From Gibbula magus (lineage: Eukaryota > Mollusca > Gastropoda > Trochida > Trochidae), in assembly GCA_936450465.1 (NCBI GenBank), contig OW388293.1:30819860-30883859 (forward strand): a stretch of DNA of 64,000 nt. Reading direction: 5' to 3'. Below are positions 39,974 through 51,006 of this stretch, piece after piece. The notes beneath the pieces were generated by a model. That model searched no databases, had not been told where the DNA came from, and saw nothing but the letters and a program-made list of their open reading frames with translations. The translations under genes and the position numbers were made by a program. The first letter of the stretch is position 1. Every line of letters starts with the position of its first letter.

Positions 39974-40574
39974 ACCATAAATCCTTGAATAATTGCCCAG
40001 CGTTTATTAATTTCAAACAACTATTTGACCCAGGGATCACCCCCTGGCAGAGTGTCAAAGGGAGAATAATCTCCCCTTTGCCTTACACAATGGGATTTTC
40101 AGATAAAGTAATGGGATATTTCTAAATAATAACATTCATTTTACATTTTTGCAATGGGATTTTCTCCCCTCGTCAGAATTTATTATGGGATATCTTGGTA
40201 CATCAATGACTAAATATCCCCAAATCCCTGCCTAAAGTGATCCCTGTTGACCTAGCGATTATTCAAGGCAGACTGCTATTCGAGGAAGGTGATTATTTAT
40301 TTTGAAGCCATGGCAAATAAATAAAAAAAATAAAAATAATCATAACAAAAACTTCATTGCAGTTAAATTATGAATGTTGTCAATGAAGTGCATGCCATAA
40401 GGTTAAACTTTGCATAAATAGGTTGGAATTATTTTTGAAAAGGAGATACCCATTAGCTTATATACATTTGCTAAATTTAACCAGACTATTATTCAAAGCA
40501 GGCAATTATTTATTTCAAAGAGAGCTTAGGCCCGGCAAATATTCAAGGCAGGTGATTATTTAAGGATTTACAGC
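39974..40574. mobile_element. Larger inverted-repeat element hosting the 216-bp MITE
   Basis: The left end (ataaatccttgaataattgc) and the reverse complement of the right end (gtaaatccttaaataatcac) pair imperfectly. Internal phrases 'attattcaaggcag' recur. Removing the 216-bp insertion leaves about 380 bp. The exact ends are uncertain by a few bases. Confidence 0.6.
40031..40246 (+). mobile_element. 216-bp inverted-repeat element (MITE), copy 1, nested
   Basis: Bounded by CAGGGATCAC and GTGATCCCTG, exact inverted ends. Flanked by TTGACC on both sides (40025-40030 and 40247-40252), a 6-bp target duplication. It lies inside a larger inverted-repeat element. No coding capacity. Confidence 0.85.
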
Positions 40575-40920
40575 ATAATCTATTAGAATATAATCAATGA
40601 TATAAAACAGAGTTCTTTCCAAGTCAAACAGAGGGACATACAAAGTCTTAAATACATCAACATGACTGCTATGGCTTAAGACTGTCAGTAACAAAAAAAC
40701 TAGACCTTCATCAAAATATCATAAATACACGAGGGATACCAAGAAACATGACTGCATTATTGATATTATCATGATGCACATAGAGAATATGAAACCACTT
40801 AAATGATGATATATCATGATTGTTTTAAAATAGTATGCATATCTTGATATAGCGAACAAATAGAATACTAGTGAAATAATGCAACTTATCAAATGACAAT
40901 AATAGAGATTATTACCTGAG

Positions 40921-41130
40921 GAAGTGTGTCATATGACTCTTACAAAACGAGTGGGAATTTTTGTATTGCCCGAGCGAGAGCGAGGGTTATACACAAATTC
41001 GCACGAGTTTTGTGACGAGCAACAGTGACGTCACGAACAATCGTTTTATGACGTCACAGACGACAGAATACGGGAAGCCGTGGTGAAACAATCGTTGCTA
41101 GGCAAATGTGATATCAATAATATTAACTCG
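40921..41130 (+). mobile_element. Fold-back element with two CRE palindromes, copy E3
   Basis: A hairpin stem 'acaaaacgagtg' / 'cacgagttttgt' around the centre cgagcgagagcgag, then TGACGTCA at 41026-41033 and 41049-41056. Best preserved copy of the type at 13660. Confidence 0.7.
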
Positions 41131-41225
41131 GTTATTTTCAACCATATGGGTAATAAACCATGTTATCAGTCACGGTACACCGGTTATAAAAATCACATGA
41201 AATATGTTATCACGACTGACTAATA

Positions 41226-41352
41226 ACAATTATGCCCTGACATCATCAAACAATTCCCAGACATCATCAACAATGCCATGACATCATCAAAAAAATGCCC
41301 TGACATCATCAAACAATGCCCTGACGTCATCAAACAATGCCCTGATGTCATG
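41226..41352 (+). repeat. 21-bp tandem repeat
   Basis: About six units of the type tgccctgacatcatcaaacaa, one with gacgtcatc. Lies just after fold-back copy E3. Confidence 0.85.
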
Positions 41353-43479
41353 TCATGTTCATCTTGTTGGACTGAAACAGAAAGGTGCTCTCTGGCAGCT
41401 CCTTAATTCTTAAGTCAACCAAATTACTATGAAGACAGGAATGTCTGGGTAGTGGGTAATGTAGAATAGAATAGAATTTGGTGAGTCAGTGACCTGAGAC
41501 TTACACACTGTTGAACCCCTGATGAGTAAATCATACATAAGATAAACAAAACATCTGTCCGTTCTTGGCAAATAGCTCATTTCATGAACACAAAACTTAA
41601 CCATTTTACACTTTTGGCTCAACGACTTTTGAAACTTTCTACCTCAATCAAACATAAACATGGCATTTGTCAAGAGGATTTCCTATAAATTGTGTGGCAT
41701 CAGATAAATAAATCAAATAGTTAGTACGAAACCAACTAAAATATTTGCAATTTAATTATCTTTACAACCTACAGCATTGTTCAATTTGGGATTATTATTC
41801 ATAGCAATACAGAATATTTCAAATCAGAGTTCAAACTTAAACAGCAAAACACTTAAGGGGCAGTGTGGGTTCTAACCTTACAAAAGCATCTTTTACTAAC
41901 CGCAATCCAAGAGAACATAAATAGACATCTGGTCATAAAATAATTGACATGGTTTTCTTAATTTCACTAGATGATTGAGTCCAATATTGAAGTTAATAAG
42001 GCACTTAAAAATGAAACTCTTAAAATGCATGCTTATTGAAATATCTGTTTGGAATAGGGTTGAAATGGTCCACTCGAGCTTTGGTTCGGTATGTATTGTG
42101 ATACAGAACCATTACTTCAGTACATTTTTGGTTCCATTCAGAGCCAAGAATGCACAAAATTAAGTCGAACATTTAATCATATTTTTTCTTGGAAATGTAG
42201 TTCACTCCTAGTTTTGAAGGATTGTAATTTAGAATTAGTAATTTGTTATTTTATGCATGTTCAGTTGTTTCAGCATTAATATCAGGAAGCGTTTGTTCTA
42301 TGTACAGTAAAACCAGGTCCACTTCATATAAATAAAGCTGGTTTTGCTAATTATAGAGTATAGCCTTACATGCTTGGAATTTTATCATATATTCAATTCT
42401 TGTACTTGTTAGAAATGATTGGTGATTATATTCATTGCTTTTCACATCTACAAAGACAAAAACATGACTGTAAGTTCATAAACATTTAAATCTATCCACA
42501 TTACTGGTATATAAATATTCAATAAGTGAGGAAAGAGCTTAACCATGTTAACCAAGGATGTATAGGCCCATAGAATGTATAAGTCTTTGCTGAAACAAAA
42601 TCAGTATTAATTTTCTTAATTATTAATGAGGGAGTAAGGTCTAATTCTTTGGATTGCACTTAATTACTGTTATTACTGTATTTAGATGAAAAATTGGGTA
42701 ATCTCAGACATCATAGACTGTAAGACAAACAAAATTGTCTTCAATGCATGCTCTCAATATCACTAATGTCAATACAAACATACATGTATATATAGAGAGA
42801 GCTGGGTTGGCTATAGACCTGAAGAGGGTAGAGATTAGTTAAGTTATGCACCCACACAAACTTCAACCTTGTTATTAATAAACAGTATAGTCATGTATTT
42901 GGACAGGGTTTGGAAATTTTGCATAATATAACAATGTTTGTAAAAAGGTAAAGTTGTTATATTGCTTGTGAGGTGATTTAAGGTGCATTCAAAGTTTGCC
43001 TACCTTTCTTAATTAAGCCTACACACACTAACCAACAGAAATATGGGGAAGTCATATGAGAACTTTCGGTGCTACTGCCACGAACATTTCTACTTGAATT
43101 TCTTCCAAGTAACATTAATTTATCAAAAGAAGTGACAATCTTATCTTTAATCATGACACAGGTTTTGCATGTCTGTAATATTTTACTGGTGGTATAAATG
43201 GTCCTTTTTTGTTTTGGCGTGTTGATTTTCCCTAGAGCGTTGTAAGGAATTGGGATAACTAATTATACCAGTTTGACATAGAATCCAACGTTCCAAAATA
43301 TTGAAGTTGACAGCAATTTTGTAGCTAAAGTAGGTTACAGAGAGATACACATTTACTCAGGTAATTGGAAAGAACACAAATCTGAAAAGAAGAGTTTCAA
43401 ACAATGTCATGAAGGTTTTGAAACTGTTATGAAATATTATGATTTGGTCAGATGAGTCAGACAAAATGACAGTACTCAC

Positions 43480-43703
43480 TCGAATGCAAAGAACAATCCA
43501 CTTGTGACGATTATCAACGTACAGGTCAGGTAGAATATTCCAGTCTGTTTGGCCATCATGATTCTTCCGTTGCAGTGAAATTTATTTTTTCCAGGAAAAA
43601 CTTCCCATCTTCTCACTTTTTTGGCCATTTTATCCGGTACTTCGTCAGTTTGTTTCGATGGCGAATCTGTCGAAACAGCAGTATAAACGAGATGATCTTT
43701 CAT
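43480..43703 (-). CDS. ZDHHC14: ZDHHC14-like exon 1 (start codon, N-terminus, TM1)
   Basis: Contains the start codon and 74 codons plus GA of the next codon. The exon ends at a GTGAGT donor. It begins [14 protein letters not shown], comparable to the MKDCEYSQIST stretch near the human ZDHHC14 start (from memory). Next come a basic stretch, [15 protein letters not shown] and MMAKQTG, then hydrophobic TM1 ending FFAFD. The ATG was chosen because this similarity begins exactly there. Human ZDHHC14 has about eight further upstream residues that I do not see here. TMEM242 starts 430 bp away on the other strand. Confidence 0.95.
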
Positions 43704-44133
43704 TAGGTTCTAATTCTGATAGACTACTGGGGACAAAAACCCGTTCTTCGGCCTGGTGGACCATCACAAAAGACTAACCGGTAATCCTAAACCATCATTA
43801 ATGGTATCTAACGACTATAAACACACACGTAAGCATAAATTGGAGCTCAATTCCACCCGTTTTTCACAGACATTTGTCACCAAGATCTTTGTTGATCATA
43901 ATGATCTCATAACGCATGCGCACTAAGCTGACATTTCCTGACTAGTCAGTTTCGTATTTTATCATTTTGTGAAAGTCTTAAAATACGATTTAAGTTACAA
44001 ATTTAACAACTGAATTTTTTTAAAATCTTTCAAGGAAAATTGATTCCCAAACTGCCTACAATTTTCGGAAGGATAGGATTTCTGGAAAACATGACCTTCA
44101 CCTTATATGACCTTTGACATTGTAACATCCAGC
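43704..44133. promoter_or_regulatory. Bidirectional promoter region, ZDHHC14-like / TMEM242
   Basis: Only 430 bp separate the two start codons, which face away from each other, so both 5' UTRs and core promoters must lie here or overlap. The segment contains an NRF1-like palindrome (ACGCATGCGCA, 43912-43922) and the 12-bp palindrome CTGACTAGTCAG (43938-43949). No TATA box in a convincing position was seen. Assigning it as a promoter is an inference from geometry. Confidence 0.75.
43912..43922. promoter_or_regulatory. NRF1-like binding site
   Basis: ACGCATGCGCA closely matches the NRF1 consensus YGCGCAYGCGCR on either strand. NRF1 sites are common in TATA-less bidirectional promoters and in genes for mitochondrial proteins. 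TMEM242 is one of these in vertebrates. Confidence 0.6.
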
Positions 44134-44230
44134 ATGGCTGAAAACAAACACTTGATCAAAGAAGAGAATCTCAGTCAAGAAAACACAAATTCTGAAATTG
44201 CCAAGTCTTCGAAATCTCCTAACCTCACTG
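44134..44230 (+). CDS. TMEM242: TMEM242 exon 1
   Basis: Start codon plus 32 codons and one base, donor G|GTACGT. It encodes MAENKHLIKEENLSQEN and a Ser/Asn-rich stretch ending SPNLT. The residues are polar and poorly conserved, as expected for the N-terminus of this family. The ATG is the only one in frame upstream of the conserved exon 2. The phase-1 donor joins in frame to exon 2 (G+GT gives Gly33). Confidence 0.85.
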
Positions 44231-46624
44231 GTACGTAAACAAGTCTGGATATGCCGTCAAGTAATGCAGTGGTTTCTGTCCTGAGTCAGTCATGCGTGTA
44301 GCGGGTACCTGCTGTTACGTCACCTAAATTCGTGGTTCAGTGACCATAACACCACCACTGTGAATGTCATAAGAATCTGAGCAATGGCTTAATTTGGTAA
44401 TTTTATGACCAGGGCTAGTATTGCACGATAATCGTTTTGGCATTATGTTAATCTGTTTATTCATCTTGTGATAAATGTAAAAATAAAACTAGTAGGTATA
44501 ATCTTTCTTCTGAAGAAGTTTGTTTTTAGACATTTAAAAAATCAAATGAATATTTGCTCATATAATTTTTTAAGAAAATGTTCGATGTAAACAGCAGGTC
44601 ATATCTTTCTGTGGTTTATGTTTCTTTGCATAATCCATAATACATGTTTTCTTGTTATCTTTAAATACAATCTAAATCAATTTAGTTAAGATGGACAGTT
44701 ATTTTGATAATGCTACAACACAAAATTGTTGAGCTAAATTTATTTAGATTGCTTCACATCAGACTTATACCTGCTTATTGCAAAGGTTGAAAATTTTAAT
44801 TTTATGTGCCTGAAAGTTTTTCATCAGAAACTGATGTCTCCGGTACCAGTATAAATAATTTTTCAACATAATTATTACATGACATTGGTAAACATCACTT
44901 ACAACATGTTTCTCAATACCTATTCAGTCAGTCAACATCGGTAGTACCAACATCTTGTGAGACTCAGAATGAGAATGATACCTGTTCACTCTGACATAGG
45001 TGCAAAGTCTTCAAATGAACCAATCAGAGGGCTGTTTTTATTCAATATGAAGCTGTTGACATCGTCTCTCTCTGATTCTGGTAATGTAATATTATCAAAT
45101 CAAAGATATGTCCATAGGCACAGGCCAAAGCCACAGTATCTTTTAAGGCAGAAAACTTTATTCCTTACCATTTACTTAATTATTTCAAGTTAACAAATTT
45201 GGAGGGATTTATGAACTTTCTTTAAAAAAAAAACAAAGTCAAAGTCAGATTCGGTATGTGATCATTAATGATTTACTGAAGACAAAATAAACCTTTTTTC
45301 CTTTAGTTGAGCAATTCTTTTGAATAAAGTTTATGTCGTGTATACAAATATTATGTAGTTAGACATTACCTTATGTTAGAATATTCAGTCCAGGCTGTAC
45401 AGCTTTTTTAAGCACATAAGTGACATACATAACACATACACTGTCAGTGCTACTAATACCAGGGCTTAGAAAATCTGGGACACCATTGATAAGTTAATCT
45501 TGTCCTTGTGAACAGGGGTTACGGTAATACCTCTGCCATAACTGAATTAGCTTAATAAGTATATTCAGAAACAAAGGAGTAAACATGTCCTTGTAAATTG
45601 TTCAAAATAACTGCCAGCCAACCAGCCAATTTGTTGATTAACTTCAGAAAGGACTTATTGCGACAGCGCATACTAGGAGTTTCCATAAACAAACTTACTC
45701 AAGGGCTTGTTCAATTTTTAGATTGGCGAGTTGTTTCAGCTCATCAAGCCTGAAAGGCATAGGAAACTGAAATTGTCAGAATAACACCTTTGTGCTGCAG
45801 AAATCTTAGTTTGTTCATTTGGTCCCGAATCCACCTCAGATATGGGGTTGGTAGACTGACCACCTTATTATCTTAAATAATGGAGGGGATGGGTAAAATG
45901 AACTAGTTCACCATCTCAGAAGCATGATGAATGTTTAAGGTTATCATATAGGCCATGTTGTGTCCCTTTTAAATGCACTCGATTTGAGTACTGCAGCACC
46001 AAAAGTAAGCGAAATGTATAGCTTATAGTCTTGAGTAGATTAACTGTCTGTTACAGTTAACCAGGCATAACTGTAAAAGTGTCATTGAGACTCAGTCAAG
46101 CTATCCTTGCATAATGAAAGCTGACTTTTCTGTGACCACATGTATACTAGTAGTTATTGCATAATCGAGATGTTAAAGAAATAAGAAAAAGTTCATTGAA
46201 AATTCCTTATTAACAATTCTGAATGTATCATAAACTCTGAAATAGGCATTTTAGAATTGTACTTAAAAAATGTTGATGCAAAATAATGACAAGTCTCTGT
46301 GCATGATCCTCAGTTGTCCCTGTAAGGAGATCACTACTAATGGCTGCAATATTGTTCAAGTGGCATTAAACAATAACTCACTCCCCCCTTGTGGGGTCCT
46401 GAGAATGTGTTCCCAATCTTTGAACTTGTGATTTTTGTGAACATATTACTTGAAGCATTTGAAAAGAGTTCCAAAAGTACACAGTTAGTCAGTTCTCCCC
46501 TACTCTTTGGTCGCATGGGAACAATACTGATTATCATGAATATCTTTATGTTATTGTAATCATTATGAAGAAGTTGATTATCCATAAAGACGTAAATGTC
46601 ATTATTTTGTGAATTATTGATGTA

Positions 46625-47135
46625 CAGTCAGGCCTTGATAATCCGAACGCTTCCGTTTTTCATCAGAAACGTGCAGATAGTGAAATGTTCGGTCTACTGA
46701 AATGAACCAAACAAGATGGAGTTGATTCCCTTTGAATCTACAGACAGAATGTATTTAGAATATCAGAAGAGTTTGACACGCTGGATATATAACTCTATCA
46801 CACAAAATGAGAAATTACAATTTATTAAAATCACAAAGTACTGACACGCTTAACTACCGTCTCAATTCACTGTCATTGAAGGTTATCGATCCAATCAGTG
46901 TGATAATCGCTTGTCAAGGGGATTACCCGATGAACCACCGGATTAATGATGCAGTAATAGTTGTAATTTACTAATCCATTACGGCTAATTGGTATTCGGA
47001 TTCGGAAACGGAATCAACGGATTAATGAATCAACATTTAATAAGTTTATATAGAGATTAGTTTGGTTACAGCTTGCTACCGTTCGGACACTGCGAGATTC
47101 GGATTATCGGTGGCCGGACTATCACGGCTTGACTG
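46625..47135. mobile_element. 511-bp pogo/Tigger-like element
   Basis: CAGTCAGGCCTTGATAATCC at the left pairs with GGCCGGACTATCACGG..TTGACTG at the right. Both ends are flanked by TA, the pogo/Tc1 target. The terminal CAGTCA...GATAATCCGAA pattern is typical of pogo/Tigger superfamily ends. Internal sequence is non-coding. Confidence 0.75.
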
Positions 47136-47948
47136 TACTAAAAGCTAAGGAACCCACCTGAGGTCATAGCATGAACCTGTGGCATGCTGTCGATGGTATC
47201 ATCCATTGAATATTATCATAAGAATATCCGTTCAGTCCGTTGAATATCCTGTCATTTGGTTATTGGTGTAGTCACATATTTTATGTGTTTCCACAATATA
47301 ACAAATCTGTTGCCATGGTATTCATCATCAGTCTCAACGATATGAAGACATTTCGTGTATTTTGGGTAATTATCCTTTTCCTATTTAGATCTGTCTGATC
47401 AGCAACAGTAATCTCGTAAATGTCTACCTTGAAATAAACAACTCCAGTCGTCGATAACAGGATATGAAATTAACAAGATGATTGAAAAAATGGAAATGTA
47501 ATTTCAATATGAAATCATTTCTTGCAAATGAAATTATGTCAATAACCACATTAACGAATCCGAAGAAATAATTTGCAAATCCGAATATGAAATATCCTCA
47601 AAACTTGAAGCTTTTTGAACAAATGATGTAAATAAATGCTCTGATATTCCAATGGGAACTGCTAGGAAACCATGACAATAATCAGGTCACAAGACTGTTA
47701 CAGCAAGCATTTGATGTAATTTCTTTACAAAAGTAATCCCGGTCATAATATCTCCGTTATGAGACTCTCCATGACACAGCAGTTGTAGGACCGTCAGACC
47801 GTGTTGTGACAATAACAAACCAGCTTACCGACCGGGTCAGTGAGTTTATGGAACAGCGCTTCAACGGTTCCTGGCACAGGACTTTCGTATAGTGAGAACA
47901 AAGATCACTGTTTGTAGGTGTTATCTCTAAGTCTTTCTATAAGCTGTC

Positions 47949-48405
47949 AATAAGGTTCAATTCACTGACGAGAATCTAGCCTTTGAAACGGTCCCTCAAT
48001 AAGGTTCAATTCACTGACATGTAGCTAGCCTTTGTAACGGTCCCTCAATAAGATTTAATTCACTGACGAGAATCTAGCCTTTGAAACAGTCCCTCAATAA
48101 GGTTCAATTCACTGACATGTAGCTAACCTTTGTAACGGTCCCTCAATAAGATTTAATTCATTGACGAGAAGCTAGCCTTGGCAACAGTCACAGTTCCTCA
48201 ATAAGGTTCAATTCACTGACGAGAATCTAGCCTTTGAAACAGTCCCTCAATAAGGTTCAATTCACTGACATGTAGCTAGCCTTTGTAACGGTCCCTCAAT
48301 AAGATTTAATTCATTGACGAGTAGCTAGCCTTGGCGACAGTCACAGTTCCTCAATAAGGTTGAATTCATTGAGAAGTAGCCTTTGTAACAGTCCCCTGAA
48401 CCTCT
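47949..48405 (+). repeat. 49/55-bp tandem array with alternating unit types
   Basis: Nine units start at 47949, 47998, 48047, 48096, 48145, 48200, 48249, 48298 and 48353. One type carries gacgagaatctagcctttga, another gacatgtagctagcctttgt. Two units (the fifth and eighth) have a 6-bp insertion and are 55 bp long. Degenerate relatives continue to about 48900. Confidence 0.93.
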
Positions 48406-50889
48406 GGTGTGCAATGATTATTAAAGAGAGGGTGTACAGTCTGTGAGTTAACTCCTTGTATTGTGTTGGTTGTGTAGACAGTGTAGGGTTCACTGTTTGT
48501 AGGTCATACCTCTTCAAGTCCTTCTCTTCATGTCAATATCTTCGATTCATTGCCACGTAGCCTTTATAAGTGTCCCCTAATTCTTTGTTTCGCAGTAACA
48601 ATACACAGAATCTATTGGGAGAGTGTCAGTTAACAATAATAACTCTTTCAATACCAACTTCAACAGTTTTGAGTTTACTGATTCAAAATATTCCAAAAGT
48701 CCTTTCAAAAGACGTCAATGATGTTCAGTTTATTGACACAAATAGTTTGAATATCTTTCCAGGAGGTCAGATACAGACCACACAGCTGTCACACAGATAG
48801 ATCTTATCAATGTAGATGTTGATAGGCTTCTGTGATTAATTGATACAAATAGTCTGTGTAACAGTCTCACAACCCCTTATTTTCCTTAATATCAACTGCA
48901 AGCTTAAATAATTTCAAGTTTCTTAGCATCCTTATGTATAATTTGATAAATTACCTGTCTTTTCAAAGACAGGAAAGTGTGAAAGACTTTAAGCAAATCT
49001 ATCATTCAAGGTTCTTGTGTTCATTTCATGACAAGTCCTTTGATGATATTGCAGTACCAGTCATCGTGATGAATTTCAGACAAAATGTTTGAATGATTTA
49101 AGTAAGTCTATCATTCAAGGTTCTTGTTTATATATCACTACAAGTGTAAGTTATGTCTGTCACGTTTATGAATGCCCAATAAGAGATCTTTAATCCTCTA
49201 CGTGTGGTTAAATGTGAAGTATCCTAATGGCTGTAACCAGGAATATTTCCTTGTATAGTCCCGGAATCACTCTTGAAGTGTGCTGTGAAACGTGACTGAT
49301 AGTATCGCCAATAATAATGAATGTGTAATCCAGTAATTGCTAATTAGGATATGATCAATGCTGCTTGTCTTTTTTTAGCAGAAATAATTCCTCAAGTATT
49401 TCCTGTTGACTTGCTTATGATGGACCAGGGTTGCTTCAATTGGCTGGAGTAATATGGGTAGAATTCTTTTTCCTTTAACCAGTAATATTTCTGGCAATGT
49501 CTATAGTTGTTTACACCAGGAATTGCAATAGCCACCAGTAAATGATAATGTGACTTGCAATGCCGATAGTTGTTTATCACTTATAATCCTGGTTTTGTAT
49601 CAGGAATTTGCAATAACCGCCAGTCAACACAATATCACAATATGCAGTGATAATCCAGACCCGTCATCTTCATCCTTTACAGCAGAAAGCACCTGAACAT
49701 TTCACAGATAATTTCTCATTCCACTGATGCATAAAGTCTGTCTTGTCTTTCTTCCGCTAAAATCTTGCCGACGAGGGAGTCATGTACTCGTAGTTTGAAA
49801 GAGGAACTTTGAATACCTGCAATAGTTTTAGCACTGAAGGTTAGAATAAGTCCCAGTCTGTGATTGTCAACAACCTGTACGGATTGTTGAAAGGTGGTAC
49901 GACCTGGGTGACCTCTCAAAGCGTGACGTCCTGCTGTTTGGCAAACTTAAGCGTGTGGATTTTGACATGTTTCATACAGTTAAACACAGGTTTCACGTAA
50001 ACCTTTGTGAGTAATCTCGGGCGAGACGGTCTCGTACTATTGAACAATATTACATGGCATTTGTGGTCGTTGGACTTTGAAATGAGATAAATATTTAATG
50101 GTAGGTATTGTTTGAAAGATGTGTAACTGTTTTGTAATTTAGTTGTTTTGGATTTGCTTTTGTGATTTTAATCTGTGTTTGATGGGCATTTTACATAATG
50201 ACAAGATAATGTAAATATTGCAGCACATAACTTTTCTGTACCACAATTAAAAGGATCGAGAGAATAGGGTTATGAATCTCTCAATGAGCTTGTCAACTTG
50301 GTCAGTTGTGGAGATCAGGTCATCTGTCAGTAAGGTTTGGTTGGGTACAATGCTACACTGGATATTCATGATCTTGCTATATTCAAATACTCTGGACTAA
50401 CCTAGACTGTATTAAAGGCTCTTACATACACAGTCAATGTTGAACAGTCATTGGGCAGGCAAACCTTTAAGCATCATCTGAAGTGTACACTTTATTCAAA
50501 CCCAAACCGCTTCATTTGAAGCTGAAGTACCCTGTACCTGTGCTAACTGATCAGACTAACGGCAGTGTAGGAAACAAGCTTGAAAACTAGAAAGTCTCAA
50601 GGTGCCCTTTTGTCAATTTAAGAGACAAGACTAGAAGGACTAGAAAGTAAGCAAATCCCTTCAAAATATACCATCCTGGAGCAAAAATAACCAGGGATGT
50701 GAGACAGACCTCATGTCCTAGTGCTATGAAGTACCTTCCATTTGGAGGTTACGGGGTGAATCTTGTAATGGCTCTCGTTATTTGCTCATTGGTCGGATAA
50801 GGTGATATACCGGTAGATACTATACTGTTTTCACTGTACCAGATCATTCATCACATCGAAGACATCTAAGAATGTGTCATATCTGAGTC

Positions 50890-51006
50890 CTAATACAACC
50901 ATCCTAATACACAACAACCCAATACACAACCATCCTAATACACAACAACCCAATACACAACCATCCTAATACACAACAACCCAATACACAACAACCTAAT
51001 ACCCAA
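50890..51006 (+). repeat. 31-bp tandem repeat
   Basis: About four units of cctaatacacaacaacccaa followed by tacacaaccat, with slight decay at both ends. Confidence 0.85.

Larger units (their letters stand above)
29247..43479 (-). other. ZDHHC14-like intron 1 (14.2 kb)
   Basis: Separates exon 1 from exon 2. It holds a diverged duplication at 29940-30450, the 48-bp minisatellite (30748-31067), a diverged 215-bp tandem duplication near 32390-32950, a fold-back CRE element (34320-34660), a tandem pair near 35190-35325, a pearl-like element (36335-37015), nested inverted-repeat elements (39974-40574 and 40031-40246), another CRE element (40921-41130) and a 21-bp array. No coding exon was recognised. 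Confidence 0.75.
3475..43703 (-). other. ZDHHC14: ZDHHC14-like palmitoyltransferase gene, 5' six coding exons (partial)
   Basis: Gene span assembled from exons at 43703-43480, 29246-29086, 26087-25929, 20979-20842, 5467-5419 and either 4635-4533 or 3577-3475. The joined CDS is 834 nt (278 codons) with consistent phases. The product should be a four-pass Golgi or endomembrane S-acyltransferase that moves palmitate onto protein cysteines through an acyl-enzyme on the DHHC cysteine. Visible parts are TM1 (about 56-75), TM2 (about 86-103), DPG (109-111), the Cys-rich domain (160-195), DHHC (185-188, catalytic Cys188), TM3 (about 202-226), TM4 (about 246-268) and TTNE of the TTxE motif (274-277). 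The N-terminal WEVFPG and CNGR motifs are typical of the ZDHHC9/14/18 (Drosophila app) group. The head-to-head TMEM242 neighbour favours ZDHHC14. The cytosolic tail exons are missing: the gene runs off the left edge. Confidence 0.95.

Noticed and set aside
47949..48405. CRISPR array
   Set aside because: Units are contiguous without unique spacers, in an intron of a eukaryotic gene.
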